A stretch of 64,000 bases of DNA from Sporomusaceae bacterium (GCA_031460455.1 JAVKTQ010000012.1:1-64000); one strand, 5' to 3'. Shown: positions 54,666 through 64,000, numbered from the stretch's first letter. A program made the numbers and translations. Notes: generated by a model not told the origin, from the letters alone.

Positions 54666-55892
54666 ATGGGTATGATCATCAACCACAACCTCTCGGCGCT
54701 GAACACGTACAACCAGCTCAATCTCAACAACACGGCGATGAACAAGTCTCTGCAGAAACTCTCGTCCGGCTACGCCATCAACAGCGCCGCCGACGACGCG
54801 GCCGGCCTGGCGATTTCCGAAAAGATGCGCGGCCAGATCCGCGGCCTCGATCAGGCCAGCAGCAATTCCCAGAATGCCATCTCGCTCGTGCAGACGGCGG
54901 AGGGCGCCCTCGAAGAAACCACCGAGATCCTTCAGCGCATGCGCGAACTCGCCGCCCAGTCGGCCAGCGACACCAACACCGACGCCGACCGCGAAAGCAT
55001 CCAGACGGAAATCGACGCCCTGGTGGAAGAGATCAACCGGATCGCCGATACGACCGAATTCAACACCAAGAAGCTGCTCGACGGCTCGATGGGCAAGGCC
55101 GTCGCCACCGCCGTCGCCAACGTGTCGACCAACGAGGCGCTTTACACCGGCACCGCGACCACCGATCTGCTGACCGCCCTTACCGATGTCGACAACAACT
55201 CGCTCGGCATTGTGTCCGGCGACACCATCACCGTCCAGTACATGATGAACGGCACGCTGGTGTCCAATTCCGTGACGGTCGCGTCCGCCACGGCGGTAAG
55301 CGACCTCGACGACGCCAACTTTACTTTGTCAGTCTCCGGCGGCGAGCTGCTCGCCACCGCGGCGGCCACGGGCACGACCAGCGCCGTATACGGCCTGACG
55401 GTCACCGTCGCGAACGCCAGCGGCGAGACCAAGACTGCGGCTACCAACGCCCTGTCGTCTTTCACCCAGACCACGGCGGCCGCCGATGTCCGCAGCGACG
55501 GTTCGGCTTCCGTCCTTATCGGCGCCAACACCGGGCAGAGCATCAAGATCAACATCGATACGATGGACGCCAGCGCCCTCGGCGTGCAAGGCCTCAAGGT
55601 CGACAGCTACGGCGCGGCCAATGTCGCCCTCAAGGTCATCGACACCGCCACTGCGACGGTATCGCAGGCCCGCTCCGAGCTCGGCGCCGTCCAGAACCGC
55701 CTCGAACACACCATCAACAACCTGACAACCACCAGCGAAAACCTGACCGCCGCCGAGTCGCGCATCCGCGACGTCGACATGGCGTCGGAAATGGCCACCT
55801 ATACCAAGCTGAGCGTTATCAGCCAGGCGGCGACCGCCATGTTGGCCCAGGCCAACCAGCAGCCGCAGCAGGTGCTGACGCTCCTCAAATAA
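54666..55892 (+). CDS. flagellin
   Basis: A 408-residue flagellin. The start at 54666 follows CAAGGAGGAAG; the longer frame from 54480 is leader sequence. Conserved D0/D1 segments lie at both ends (IINHNLSALNTYNQL near the start and ANQQPQQVLTLLK at the end), with the TLR5-type region LSSGYAINSAADDAAGLAIS. The central ~190 residues are a Thr/Ala/Val-rich variable domain exposed on the filament. It is convergent with the flagellar operon that follows. Confidence 0.93.
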   Translation: MGMIINHNLSALNTYNQLNLNNTAMNKSLQKLSSGYAINSAADDAAGLAISEKMRGQIRGLDQASSNSQNAISLVQTAEGALEETTEILQRMRELAAQSASDTNTDADRESIQTEIDALVEEINRIADTTEFNTKKLLDGSMGKAVATAVANVSTNEALYTGTATTDLLTALTDVDNNSLGIVSGDTITVQYMMNGTLVSNSVTVASATAVSDLDDANFTLSVSGGELLATAAATGTTSAVYGLTVTVANASGETKTAATNALSSFTQTTAAADVRSDGSASVLIGANTGQSIKINIDTMDASALGVQGLKVDSYGAANVALKVIDTATATVSQARSELGAVQNRLEHTINNLTTTSENLTAAESRIRDVDMASEMATYTKLSVISQAATAMLAQANQQPQQVLTLLK

Positions 55893-55952
55893 CTGCCGAA
55901 CGCACAAGGAAAGGACCTTGCGAATATCGCAAGGTCTTTTTTTTTCCGCTTT

Positions 55953-56369
55953 TTACGCTTTCACATTCAGGCAGTTGCCCCAGGCCATCACTTGCCATTT
56001 GTTGATGTAGCGGTTTTTCACCTGGCGCGTCAGGCGGCTGTTGTTGATCTCGGCGGCGATGCGCGCCCGCTCGGCTAAAGCTTGCTGCAGGACTTGGTCG
56101 CAGGCGCCGAGCAGTTCTTTCTGCCTGGCTTCGATGGCTCTAAATCTGGCGGCGAGCGAGCCCCTGAGCGGTCTGAGGCCGTCGTCAGCCAGCAGGCGGT
56201 TGACGGTGGCGAGTTCGTCGATCAGCGCGGCCCGCTCGCGGAGCAGGCGGCGGAGGCCCCGCATTTCCCGCTTGGCGACCACCAGCCGCTGTTTTTCTGT
56301 ATTGGCGCCGATCCGCTCCAGGAGGGCGGCTTTCGTTTCCAGATAAGCGGTCATTTCTTCCCTGTTCAT
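55953..56369 (-). CDS. flagellar export chaperone, FlgN/FliT-like
   Basis: A helical, charged protein of ~138-142 residues with coiled-coil stretches (LLRERAALIDELATVNRLL). Its size and place immediately after fliD fit a FliT- or FlgN-type chaperone. I prefer ATG 56369; a TTG at 56381 overlapping the FliD stop is also possible. The C-terminal NRYINKWQVMAWGNC tail has an amphipathic pattern that could bind the cap or hook-junction proteins. Confidence 0.6.
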   Translation of the reverse strand: MNREEMTAYLETKAALLERIGANTEKQRLVVAKREMRGLRRLLRERAALIDELATVNRLLADDGLRPLRGSLAARFRAIEARQKELLGACDQVLQQALAERARIAAEINNSRLTRQVKNRYINKWQVMAWGNCLNVKA

Positions 56370-56377
56370 CTTATTCG

Positions 56378-58297
56378 TCAACTCCCGTCGTCGATGTAGG
56401 ATAGGAGGGCTGTGAGCTGGGTGTTCATCTCGTTGATATACGTCTCCAGAGCGGAGTATTTCGCGTACAGGCGCTCCTCGTAGTCATTCAGCCGGTCCTC
56501 CTCTGCGGCGAGCGCCTTCTGGTATTTACCGATCATCTCGGTCAGCGCGTTGTCGGTTTCCGAGGTGTCGTTCTCCGCCCCCGCCTTTTCGAGCAGCAGG
56601 CCTTTGCTGCCGCCGGTGTCGCGGACGGTGGAGGTGTATTTGGCGAGCACGTCGTAGAAGCGGTACGCGATCCCTTCTTCGCTGTAGCGGGTCGCCAACT
56701 GGGCGGACGAGAGTTTGCGGACGGTGGCCGTTCCCTTGTAAGTGGCGGACTGCTGGGCGAAGAGATTCATGATTCCGTCGGGGTCGCTCTGCAGTGCTTC
56801 TTTCAGCGCGTCCTCGTCGATATAGAGCTTGCCGTTCTCCTCGTAGCTGCCGGTGTCGATGCCGATGCTGAAAATGCTTGCGGAAACGCCGGCGATGGCG
56901 TCGACGATGCTGGACCGCAGCTCGCTCAGCAGCGACTTCAGCAGCGCGTCGTTCTCGAGCAGCCCCGTCTTGGCCGTGGCCTCCCAGTTTTCGATCTCCT
57001 CGTCGGTCATCGCGGCCTTCTGGTCGTCGGTGAGCGGCGGGTAATCGCTGTCGTAGTCCGCGGACAGCTCGCCGTGGATCGAGTCGATCAGGGCGTTGTA
57101 ATCGTCCACGAAGCCGCTGATGAGCTCGTAGACGCCGTCGGTGTCCTGAGTGAGGGTGACGGTGGCCGCTTTGTCGGTGACGGCGTTTAAGGTGTAGGTC
57201 ACGCCGCCGGTGGTGACGGTATTGGCGCAGCGGGTCATGGCCTGCCCGTCGATCGTCAGTTTGGCGTCCTGGCCGTCGGTCGTGACGCTCAGTGCTTTTG
57301 TCAGGAAGTCGCTGCCGTCGCCTTCGCTAATCGCCAGCAGGTTGCCGGCGCCGGTGGCGTCGGCGGTCAGCGCCAGCTTGCCGGTGGTCTCGTCGTACGC
57401 GAGCGTCGCCCCGCAGTCGGCGTCGTCTATTTCCGCGATCATTTCGCTGAGGGTGATGCTTTTGTCGAAACTGAAGTCGGCGCCGTTGATGGTCAGGTCC
57501 ACACCGTCGGCGCTGTTCAGCGTAATCCCCAGGTAGTCGGCGATGTCTTCCATCGTCGCGGTCGACGCCGTCAGTCGGTTGGAAAGCACGGCGCCGTTGG
57601 CCGCGACGAACCCGAGACCGGACAGGCCGCTCTCGCCGGAGGAGGGGGCGCTGACGGATATCGCCTGCACGCCGCTGTCGGCGGCGGTGATCGTCAGGAC
57701 GCTTGCCCCGCCACTGTTCATTACGGCGCCGACAGTCAACTTGCCGTCGCCGACCGCCTCGTCCACCGCGTCCTGAAGAGAATCGAGGCCGGTCACGCCG
57801 CTCAGGTCGACAGTATACGCTGTGCCGTCGAGCGTCAGGACGATGCTCTTGCCGTCCAGGTCATCGTAGCTGGCGGCCACGCTGCCCCGCACAGCGGCGG
57901 AGATGCTGGCGCTGCTCGCCCGGCTGGCGGCGGCGGCCAATTGGCTGACCGTGACGGTGTGGCTGGCGGCGGTGGCGGCGCTGGTGTAGCTGGCCGCTAC
58001 GTCGCTGCTTGACGAGGTGACGGTGAACTGTTTGAAGTTCTTGGCGCTCAGGAGGCTGGTGGAGGAGGTGAGGTTGAAATACTTGTTGGCGAAGGACTGG
58101 AGCTCGCCGATGACTTCCCGGTAAGCCTCCTGCCGCCAGGCGGCCAGTTGCTCCTTCTGCTGCAGCTTGTTCAGCTTCTTTTCCTTTTCGGCCGCCATGA
58201 GCTGCTCGACGATCGAATCGACGTCGAGGCCCGATGCTAACCCCGTGATCCGCGTCGTCCCGTTGACGGTGGTTGACGTGATGCTGCTGCTGGACAT
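56378..58297 (-). CDS. fliD: flagellar filament cap protein FliD
   Basis: A 639-residue protein, longer than the common ~450-500 because of an extended middle region. The N-terminus TRITGLASGLDVDSIVEQLM and the C-terminal coiled coil (IGKYQKALAAEEDRLNDYEE) are typical. It caps the filament and folds flagellin. The start follows AGGAGGCGATC. Its 3' end overlaps the chaperone gene. Confidence 0.92.
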   Translation of the reverse strand: MSSSSITSTTVNGTTRITGLASGLDVDSIVEQLMAAEKEKKLNKLQQKEQLAAWRQEAYREVIGELQSFANKYFNLTSSTSLLSAKNFKQFTVTSSSSDVAASYTSAATAASHTVTVSQLAAAASRASSASISAAVRGSVAASYDDLDGKSIVLTLDGTAYTVDLSGVTGLDSLQDAVDEAVGDGKLTVGAVMNSGGASVLTITAADSGVQAISVSAPSSGESGLSGLGFVAANGAVLSNRLTASTATMEDIADYLGITLNSADGVDLTINGADFSFDKSITLSEMIAEIDDADCGATLAYDETTGKLALTADATGAGNLLAISEGDGSDFLTKALSVTTDGQDAKLTIDGQAMTRCANTVTTGGVTYTLNAVTDKAATVTLTQDTDGVYELISGFVDDYNALIDSIHGELSADYDSDYPPLTDDQKAAMTDEEIENWEATAKTGLLENDALLKSLLSELRSSIVDAIAGVSASIFSIGIDTGSYEENGKLYIDEDALKEALQSDPDGIMNLFAQQSATYKGTATVRKLSSAQLATRYSEEGIAYRFYDVLAKYTSTVRDTGGSKGLLLEKAGAENDTSETDNALTEMIGKYQKALAAEEDRLNDYEERLYAKYSALETYINEMNTQLTALLSYIDDGS

Positions 58298-58328
58298 CGT
58301 GATCGCCTCCTGCGTTATCCGTGTTTTC

Positions 58329-59375
58329 CTACGCCATATAATCCACGAGCGTCTTGGTGATCGCCTTGGCCCCTACCGACAGCGACGCCTGGTAGACAGT
58401 CTGGGCGGTGGCTTCTTCCATTGTGGCCGTGCTGATGTCGACGTCCTCGTTTTGGCTCATCAGGGTGGTGTAGGTGGTATAGTCGTTGCCGAGACGCTCC
58501 GCCACGCTGTTGACGTAGTTCATGCGGGCCCCGAGGGTGGCCTGGATGGTCGTTATCTTCTCCCGGTTGACGTCCAGGTCGTCGAGCAGGTCGTCGATAC
58601 CGTCGATGGCGGCGGTGGTAACCATGCCGCTGCCGGCGTCATAGGTTTTATAGCTTGTCTCGCCGTCGAGGGCGAGGAGCAGTTTGGCGAACGTGTCGAA
58701 CAGGTTGCCGGCGCCTTCGCCCACGACGTCCTGACCCTCGATGTTGACGGTTACTTCGTTGTCGAAGCCGATGTTGTACTTGATCGAATGGGCGGACGCG
58801 GTCGTGTAGCTGTTGGCGGCTTCGGCGGCGTAGCAGGCGCTGATGTCCGCGTCGGCGACGGAGGACGGCACTACGCCGCACAGGCTCAGCCAGCCGCCCT
58901 TGAAGGCGGCGGTGTCGCCGACGGTTGTCGATTCCAGCGCGTAGGGCGGTTCGGCGGTGTTGAAGCCGGCGAACACGTATCGATCGCCGTAGGCGGTGTT
59001 CATTATCTCGATCGCCTGGTCGCGAAGCTCGGCGATCTCGGTTTTGATGTCGGTCAGGTCGCTGTCGGTGAGTGTGCCGCCCGCAGCTTTGACGGTCAGC
59101 GTCCGTACCTGGGTGATGACGTCGTTGAGGGTGTCGAGCGCGCCTTCGGTCACCTCCTGCCAGGAGGCGGCGTCTTCGGCGTTTTTCTGGAACTGTTCGA
59201 TCCTGGCCACGTAGTTGCGGTATTTGATCGACCGCGTCGCGATGACCGGGTCGTCGGAGGGCAGGGAGATGTTTTTCTCCGACGAGATCCGCTCCTGGGC
59301 CTCATTCAAGCGCCTGGCGGAGCTGTTGATATTGCGGACGGTGTTGGCGATCATCATGCTGTTGGTGATCCGCAC
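58329..59375 (-). CDS. flgL: hook-filament junction protein FlgL
   Basis: A 348-residue flagellin-like protein: MRITNSMMIANTVRNINSSA at the start, SSEKNISLPSDDPVIATRSI in D1, and a C-terminal helix ending in TKTLVDYMA. It joins the hook to the filament together with FlgK. The GTG start follows AGGAGGGATAGGA. Confidence 0.92.
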   Translation of the reverse strand: MRITNSMMIANTVRNINSSARRLNEAQERISSEKNISLPSDDPVIATRSIKYRNYVARIEQFQKNAEDAASWQEVTEGALDTLNDVITQVRTLTVKAAGGTLTDSDLTDIKTEIAELRDQAIEIMNTAYGDRYVFAGFNTAEPPYALESTTVGDTAAFKGGWLSLCGVVPSSVADADISACYAAEAANSYTTASAHSIKYNIGFDNEVTVNIEGQDVVGEGAGNLFDTFAKLLLALDGETSYKTYDAGSGMVTTAAIDGIDDLLDDLDVNREKITTIQATLGARMNYVNSVAERLGNDYTTYTTLMSQNEDVDISTATMEEATAQTVYQASLSVGAKAITKTLVDYMA

Positions 59376-59386
59376 TCCTATCCCTC

Positions 59387-60928
59387 CTAATCGGACACCA
59401 TGTTGATGGTTGTCTGGTAGATTTCGTTCCAGGTGGTGACCATCGCGGCCGACGCCTCGTAAGCCTGCTGGTACTTGGTCATATAGGCCGTTTCCTCGTT
59501 GGTGGAGACGCCCGCGACCGAGGACCGGCTGTCGTCAAGGTAGGCGACGAGGTTGGCCTGCACGTCGCTTTGCCGCGAGGCGTAGGCGGCGGTCGTGCCG
59601 AGGGTGGCGATGATGGAGTTGTAGTAGTCCTCGGGCGAGCCGCTGGCGAACATGCGGGCGTCCTGGCAAATACTGAGCAGGTCGTCGCTGTTCTCGTTGT
59701 TGCCTTCCTCGCCGCCGGCGGACGAAGCCGCGATCGCGGCGAGGTCTTGCTCGATGTCTGCCGACAGCGAGATACTGGCGGCGGTTATATTGGCGTAGAC
59801 CGCGTCGGTGGTGGCGCCGCTCGCCATCAGGTCGGCGGACGACAGGCCGTCGCAGGAGAAGAAGCGGATACCGGTCGTGGCGTCGGCGCCGTAGCCGGCG
59901 GCGTGGCCGCCGTAGTAGCTGCTGCCGTCCTTGTAGATGCCTTCGTTGAATGCTTTGGCGAATGTGCCGGCGAAGGTGTCGAGCTGCGCTGCGAAGTAAA
60001 CGATCCCTTTGTATTCACCGTTCGTGCCGCTGCCGTCGCGGAGGTCGAGGTACGCCTTCAGCGAGCCGTTTTTGCCGGCCGCGAAGGCGTCGCCCGAGCC
60101 GGCCCAGCGGATGCCGTACATGCCGTACGCCGTACCGCCGCTGACGGTGTAGCACTCCAGTTGGCGGGCGTTGTCGCCGCTCACCAGGGCGATGCCGTTG
60201 ACCGCCACTGTGTAGGCGGTTATTTCCGTGCCGTCGGCGGCTGTGCCGGTTTTGGTCTTGGTCACGGTCACGTCGGTCAGGGCGGAAAGCTTGTCGATCA
60301 ACAGGTCGCGTTCGTCGCACAGCTCGTTGGCGGCGGCGCCGTTCGCGGTCGCCACGCCGATGCGGTGGTTGAGATCGGCGATCTGGCGGGCGTAGGAATT
60401 GATCTGGTCGACCGCGGTGTTGATTTCGGTGTTGATATCCTGCCTGAGTTCGCTGAGCTGGCTGGCGGCGTTGTTGAGGTATTCGCACACCGCCCGGCCC
60501 GTTTCGCGCACCACCGTCCGGGCCGATGTGCTGGCGGGGTCGCCGGACAGCGTTTCCAGCGCGTCGTAGAACTCGTCCATCGTGGTGTTGAACACATCGT
60601 CGCTTGATGAGGTGCCGAGAACTTCCTGCAGTTCTTCCAGATAACCCGCTTTTGTTTCCCAGGTGCTTAGGGCGCTGTTTTCCTGCCAGTATTTCTGGTC
60701 GAGGCGGAAGCTGCGGATGCGGTCGACGCTGGTGACCTCGGAGCCGGCGCCGACCGTGCTCTTGCTGCTGTAGACCGCGGCCGGGCCGACGGAGAGCTGG
60801 GTCGCTGTCTGGCGGGAATAGCCGCTGGTGTTGACGTTGCTGATATTATTGGTTGTCACCGACAGCCCGGCCTGGCTGCTTGACAGGCCGCGGTTGGCGA
60901 TGCTCAGTCCTGCGAAGGTCGAAGACAT
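59387..60928 (-). CDS. flgK: hook-associated protein FlgK (paralogue 1)
   Basis: A 513-residue HAP1: N-terminus FAGLSIANRGLSSSQAGLSV and NNISNVNTSGYSRQT, the rod/hook-family signature, and C-terminus QQAYEASAAMVTTWNEIYQT. It follows AAAGGAGG. Its N-terminal signature is the closer match to standard FlgK, so it is probably the main junction protein. Confidence 0.92.
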   Translation of the reverse strand: MSSTFAGLSIANRGLSSSQAGLSVTTNNISNVNTSGYSRQTATQLSVGPAAVYSSKSTVGAGSEVTSVDRIRSFRLDQKYWQENSALSTWETKAGYLEELQEVLGTSSSDDVFNTTMDEFYDALETLSGDPASTSARTVVRETGRAVCEYLNNAASQLSELRQDINTEINTAVDQINSYARQIADLNHRIGVATANGAAANELCDERDLLIDKLSALTDVTVTKTKTGTAADGTEITAYTVAVNGIALVSGDNARQLECYTVSGGTAYGMYGIRWAGSGDAFAAGKNGSLKAYLDLRDGSGTNGEYKGIVYFAAQLDTFAGTFAKAFNEGIYKDGSSYYGGHAAGYGADATTGIRFFSCDGLSSADLMASGATTDAVYANITAASISLSADIEQDLAAIAASSAGGEEGNNENSDDLLSICQDARMFASGSPEDYYNSIIATLGTTAAYASRQSDVQANLVAYLDDSRSSVAGVSTNEETAYMTKYQQAYEASAAMVTTWNEIYQTTINMVSD

Positions 60929-60945
60929 GCGGGCTACCTCCTTTA

Positions 60946-62424
60946 TTAGCCGAGTTCGCTGATCATTTCGCCGAGCAGCGAGTCGAGCGTGCTGAGCACT
61001 CTGGCTGCGGCGGTGTATGCCTGCTGGTACATGAGCATGTTGGCCATCTCCTCGTCCATGGAAATGCTCATGGTCGCCAGCCGTTCATTGTCCACCTGGG
61101 TGGTGAGGGCCGACTGGGTGTCGTAGTTGGTCGCCACGTCGTCGCCGGTCGTTCCCAGCCAGGAGATGAGGTTTTCGTAAAAGTCGCCGATATCGACCGC
61201 TAGGCCGCCGTACTTGTAGCAGTCCTCGCCGGCCAGGGCGCAGATGGCGTCGGCGACGGTGTTGTCGCCGGAGGCGTCGCTGCCGGCGGCGGCTAGCTTG
61301 TCGGGGTCGTCGGCGATGGTGGGGTTGATCTGAATGTTGGTGATGCTTAGAGGCTTGCCGGAGTCGACGACGGTGAAGAAAGCCTCGCCTGCGTCGCCGT
61401 TCAGGTTGTAGCCGGCGCTGTGCAGTTCGTTTATTTCGATGGCCAGGGTGGTGACGAGGTCGTTGATGCCCTGACGGAGGTTGCTGATCGAGCTGGTGGC
61501 GCCGGCGGTGAAGTTATAGGGAAGGTCGGCCGCGGTTATCGCCGCGTAGCCCGTTTGGTCGGCGTCCTCCAGGTAGGCTTTGATGCTGCCGCCGGATATC
61601 TGCGTTTCGTAGCCGGAATCCGCCCAGGTTATCTGCAGCGGGCTTGTTGTCCCGCCGTCGCCCGTCACCTCCAGGGTGTGGCAGGTGGCGCCGGTCACCA
61701 TCGTCATGCCGCCGATGGATACCTTCACCGAGCCGTCTTTCTGCTCGGCGGCCGTTATGTTGGCCAGGGCGCTCATCTCGTCCAGCAGGGCGTCGCGCTG
61801 GTCGCGCAGGTAGCTGGCCTCGCCGCCGCTGACTTCTTCGGCGACGATCCGGCTGTTCAGGTCGGCGATCTGGCTCGCCAGGTCGTTGAGGCTAGCTACC
61901 CCGTCCCTCACCCCGCTGACCGCGTCTGCCTGCAGCTGGCGGAGTTGGTTGTCGAGCGCGCTCAGGGCGCCCAGGAGGGAGGCGGCCGCCTCGGTGACCG
62001 ACTGGCGCTCGGTGGCGCCGGCGGGGGTTTTGGCCAGTTCCTCCCAGGCGGTGAAGAAATCATCGACCATGCCCTGCAGGCCGTCGGTCGACGTTCCGTC
62101 CTCGGCGGCGAATTCGCTGATGATTTCCTGCATGTATTCCAGGTCGCCGTTTTTGACCGACCAGTAGCCGGTTTTGGCGTTCTGCTGGCGGTAGGTGCTG
62201 TCGAGCAGTTGGTTGCGGGCCCGGTTGATCTCGGCCACGCTCACCCCCGACCCCACCGACGGGCCCACGAGCTGGTCGGTCGTTTTTTCGGCGGCGGCCA
62301 CACGCACGCGCGACGCGCCGGTGGTGTTGATGTTGGCGAGGTTGGCGCCGGTGGCCGTCAGGCCGGCCTGATTGACGTACATGCCGCTGTAGGCGATGCT
62401 GTAAGTGCCGAAGGTCGAGGTCAT
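60946..62424 (-). CDS. hook-associated protein FlgK (paralogue 2, divergent)
   Basis: A 492-residue FlgK-type protein with FGTYSIAYSGMYVNQAGLTA, NLANINTTGASRVRV (signature altered from NISNVNTxGYSRQ) and a typical end (YQQAYTAAARVLSTLDSLLG). It lies between flgE and flgK and starts three bases after the flgE stop, suggesting coupling. The changed signature suggests a specialised hook-adjacent role, perhaps an extra junction layer. Confidence 0.85.
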   Translation of the reverse strand: MTSTFGTYSIAYSGMYVNQAGLTATGANLANINTTGASRVRVAAAEKTTDQLVGPSVGSGVSVAEINRARNQLLDSTYRQQNAKTGYWSVKNGDLEYMQEIISEFAAEDGTSTDGLQGMVDDFFTAWEELAKTPAGATERQSVTEAAASLLGALSALDNQLRQLQADAVSGVRDGVASLNDLASQIADLNSRIVAEEVSGGEASYLRDQRDALLDEMSALANITAAEQKDGSVKVSIGGMTMVTGATCHTLEVTGDGGTTSPLQITWADSGYETQISGGSIKAYLEDADQTGYAAITAADLPYNFTAGATSSISNLRQGINDLVTTLAIEINELHSAGYNLNGDAGEAFFTVVDSGKPLSITNIQINPTIADDPDKLAAAGSDASGDNTVADAICALAGEDCYKYGGLAVDIGDFYENLISWLGTTGDDVATNYDTQSALTTQVDNERLATMSISMDEEMANMLMYQQAYTAAARVLSTLDSLLGEMISELG

Positions 62425-62427
62425 GGC

Positions 62428-63786
62428 TTACACCATCTGGATGACGGACTGCAGCATCTCGTCGGCGGTGGATATGACTTTGCTGTTGGCCTGGTAGGCG
62501 CGCTGGCTGATCATCATTTCGCTGAATTGCTGGGCGAGGTCGACATTGGACATCTCCAGCGTGCCGGTGCTCAGCGCCCCCGAGCCGCCGCTGCCGGCGA
62601 CGACGCCGCCCGTAAAGTTGCCCGAGTTGGCGGTCACGGCGTAAAGGCTGGCGCCGATCTTCTCCAGGCCTTCCGGATTTGTGAACACCGCCAGGGCGAT
62701 CATGCCCAGCGGCTGGGTCTGGCTGTTGCTGTAAGTGCCGATGATCGTGCCGTCCGAGGAGATGCTGATGCCCTGGAGTTCGCCGGCCGCGTAGCCGTCG
62801 TCGGCGGTGCCGGTGACGGCGGCCGTGGTCGTGGTGGTGTTCTGGAGGATGTTGTTCAGGTCCATGTCGACGGTGAAGGCGGCGGTGCCGAGAGAGGCGG
62901 CCGGGGTCAGCGTAAGGGTCGGGTCGGTGTCGAATGTGTAGGTGGTGGCGCCGCTGGTGACGGTGCTGACCATCTGGCCGCTGCTGTCGAAGGCGACGTA
63001 GCCGCTGGCGGGGCTGACCGTCAGGTCGTCGGAGGTTATCGAGTAATACCAGCTGGTCGTATTTGTGGCGGTGTCGACATAGCACTTCTTCCAGTTGATC
63101 TTGATGCTGTGCTCGTTGCCGAGGGCGTCGTAGATGTTGTCGACCGTCGTCGTGCTGTCGTAGGTCGTGACGGCGCCGATCGTCTGCAGTGCGGTGCCGG
63201 AGGCCGTGGCCGAGGTGTCGAGGTTGCCGCTGAGCGTCAGGCCGGTTGTGGCTTTGGCGGCGATGACTTTTTTATTGCCGTTGTAGCTGTCGGAGTAGAG
63301 GTTGATCGCCTCGACGGCCTTGCTGGTGTTGTAGACGTAATCGCCGCTCGCGGCGTCGACGTCGTAATCCTGCCAGCCGCAGACTTTATAGCCGTTGACG
63401 GTAAGATTGCCGCCCTCGTCGACGCTGAAATTGCCGGCGCGGGTGAACTGGTACTGCCCCGACGAGCCGCCGCTGACGATGAAGAACCCGCTGCCGCTGA
63501 TCGAGCAGTCGGTGTCGACGCCGGTGGACTGGGTGCTGCCGGTCGTCATGATGGTGTCGGTGCTGGAGACGCCGACGCCCAGGCCGAGCTGGATGGCGTT
63601 GGTGCCGCCCTTGTTTCCGCTGGCGCCGGTGGCGCCGCTAAGCGTCTGGCTGAGCACGTCGCTGAAGCTGACCCGCTGCTGTTTGAAACCGGTGGTGTTG
63701 ACGTTGGAAATATTGTTGGCGATAACGTTGAGGCCGGTCTGCTGTGATTTCAGGCCCGAAACCGCCGAGAAGAACGCGGACATCAT
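62428..63786 (-). CDS. flgE: flagellar hook protein FlgE
   Basis: A 452-residue hook protein: FFSAVSGLKSQQTGLNVIANNISNVNTTGFKQQ at the N-terminus (rod/hook signature), a DUF-type middle domain, and SNVDLAQQFSEMMISQRAYQ at the C-terminus, the standard FlgE/FlgG end. It follows AGGAGGAATACC. It forms the flexible hook and heads the visible part of the minus-strand operon. Confidence 0.92.
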   Translation of the reverse strand: MMSAFFSAVSGLKSQQTGLNVIANNISNVNTTGFKQQRVSFSDVLSQTLSGATGASGNKGGTNAIQLGLGVGVSSTDTIMTTGSTQSTGVDTDCSISGSGFFIVSGGSSGQYQFTRAGNFSVDEGGNLTVNGYKVCGWQDYDVDAASGDYVYNTSKAVEAINLYSDSYNGNKKVIAAKATTGLTLSGNLDTSATASGTALQTIGAVTTYDSTTTVDNIYDALGNEHSIKINWKKCYVDTATNTTSWYYSITSDDLTVSPASGYVAFDSSGQMVSTVTSGATTYTFDTDPTLTLTPAASLGTAAFTVDMDLNNILQNTTTTTAAVTGTADDGYAAGELQGISISSDGTIIGTYSNSQTQPLGMIALAVFTNPEGLEKIGASLYAVTANSGNFTGGVVAGSGGSGALSTGTLEMSNVDLAQQFSEMMISQRAYQANSKVISTADEMLQSVIQMV

Positions 63787-63887
63787 GATGGTATTCCTCC
63801 TGATACACTATTTCGTCTGTCGGTCGGAAATAGTCGTCAGCCTCTCCGCGCGGGGTCCGGCTGAGCGGTGTGCGGTATTTCCCGGCG

Positions 63888-64000
63888 TTACGCCGTGGCG
63901 CTGTCCGTGGCGGCGGCGCCGACTTCGTAGACCGCCGAGAGCTCCACGGAGGCGCCGTTCACGACAACATAGGTGGCGCCATTGGAGGTCATCACCGAAG
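63888..64000 (-). CDS. C-terminal end of an FlgD-like hook-capping protein (partial)
   Basis: The minus strand enters the window inside a frame that ends TSNGATYVVVNGASVELSA-VYEVGAA and stops at 63888. The pattern and its position just upstream of flgE match the end of a Firmicutes-type FlgD hook-cap protein. Only ~36 codons are visible. Confidence 0.6.
   Translation of the reverse strand, partial: SVMTSNGATYVVVNGASVELSAVYEVGAAATDSATA

Noticed and set aside
61420-63747. 775-codon plus-strand frame opposite flgE and flgK, and similar long antisense frames at 58167-59390 and 5545-7332
   Set aside because: They lie opposite well-supported genes and have the Gly/Arg/Val-rich composition of shadow frames in GC-rich DNA.

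Overview
The window looks like chromosomal DNA of an anaerobic, flagellated Gram-positive-type bacterium, most likely a Negativicute/Sporomusaceae relative (inference). The reasons are oxygen-sensitive glycyl-radical enzymes (GREs), strong Shine-Dalgarno sites with many GTG/TTG starts, several sigma54 activators of the PAS-AAA-Fis type, and a Firmicutes-like flagellar block. No rRNA, tRNA or CRISPR was seen.

0.5-3.2 kb: a sigma54 activator faces a -24/-12 promoter and three activator half-palindromes ahead of a soluble chemoreceptor. 3.3-17.7 kb: a complete bacterial microcompartment (BMC) operon built around a GRE. Its spacing and residues match isethionate sulfite-lyase: C465/E467, R186, Q190, R675 and G802 all sit at a constant -3 offset from the recalled IslA numbering. 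The cargo would cleave isethionate to sulfite and acetaldehyde, oxidise acetaldehyde to acetyl-CoA (aldehyde dehydrogenase) and convert it to acetyl-phosphate (PduL). PduS/PduT handle electrons, and a TauE/SafE-type permease downstream would export sulfite. The unexpected member is an amidohydrolase-fold protein with a degenerate metal site and a C-terminal peptide resembling a BMC encapsulation peptide.

17.7-31.2 kb: after two gene remnants and a GGDEF-like/HTH regulator comes a second GRE system. It holds a transporter, two N-succinylamino-acid-racemase-type enolases, two M20 peptidases, a leaderless GntR regulator, a GRE with Val where the usual CxE glutamate stands, its activase, and a YjiH/YjiG pair. 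A shared ATTCGAAAATCGA box lies upstream of the transporter and the GRE, and a related box upstream of gntR. Its substrate is unknown.

31.6-32.9 kb: an IS3-family element with an A6G frameshift site. 33.0-43.1 kb: a sigma54 activator, a 57-bp palindrome carrying two activator sites plus a third site, a -24/-12 promoter, and an operon for 4-hydroxybutyryl-CoA-type beta-oxidation: transporter, SDR, 4-hydroxybutyryl-CoA dehydratase with all four cluster ligands, class III CoA-transferase, thiolase, 3-hydroxyacyl-CoA dehydrogenase and crotonase. 43.2-52.0 kb: a broken chemoreceptor gene, a third sigma54 activator with a GAFSSA loop, its sigma54 promoter, and a parallel operon without the dehydratase.

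52.3-54.5 kb: a histidine kinase and response regulator. 54.7-64 kb: flagellin, then a convergent flagellar set (FlgN/FliT-like chaperone, FliD, FlgL, two FlgK paralogues, FlgE, and the end of an FlgD-like gene).
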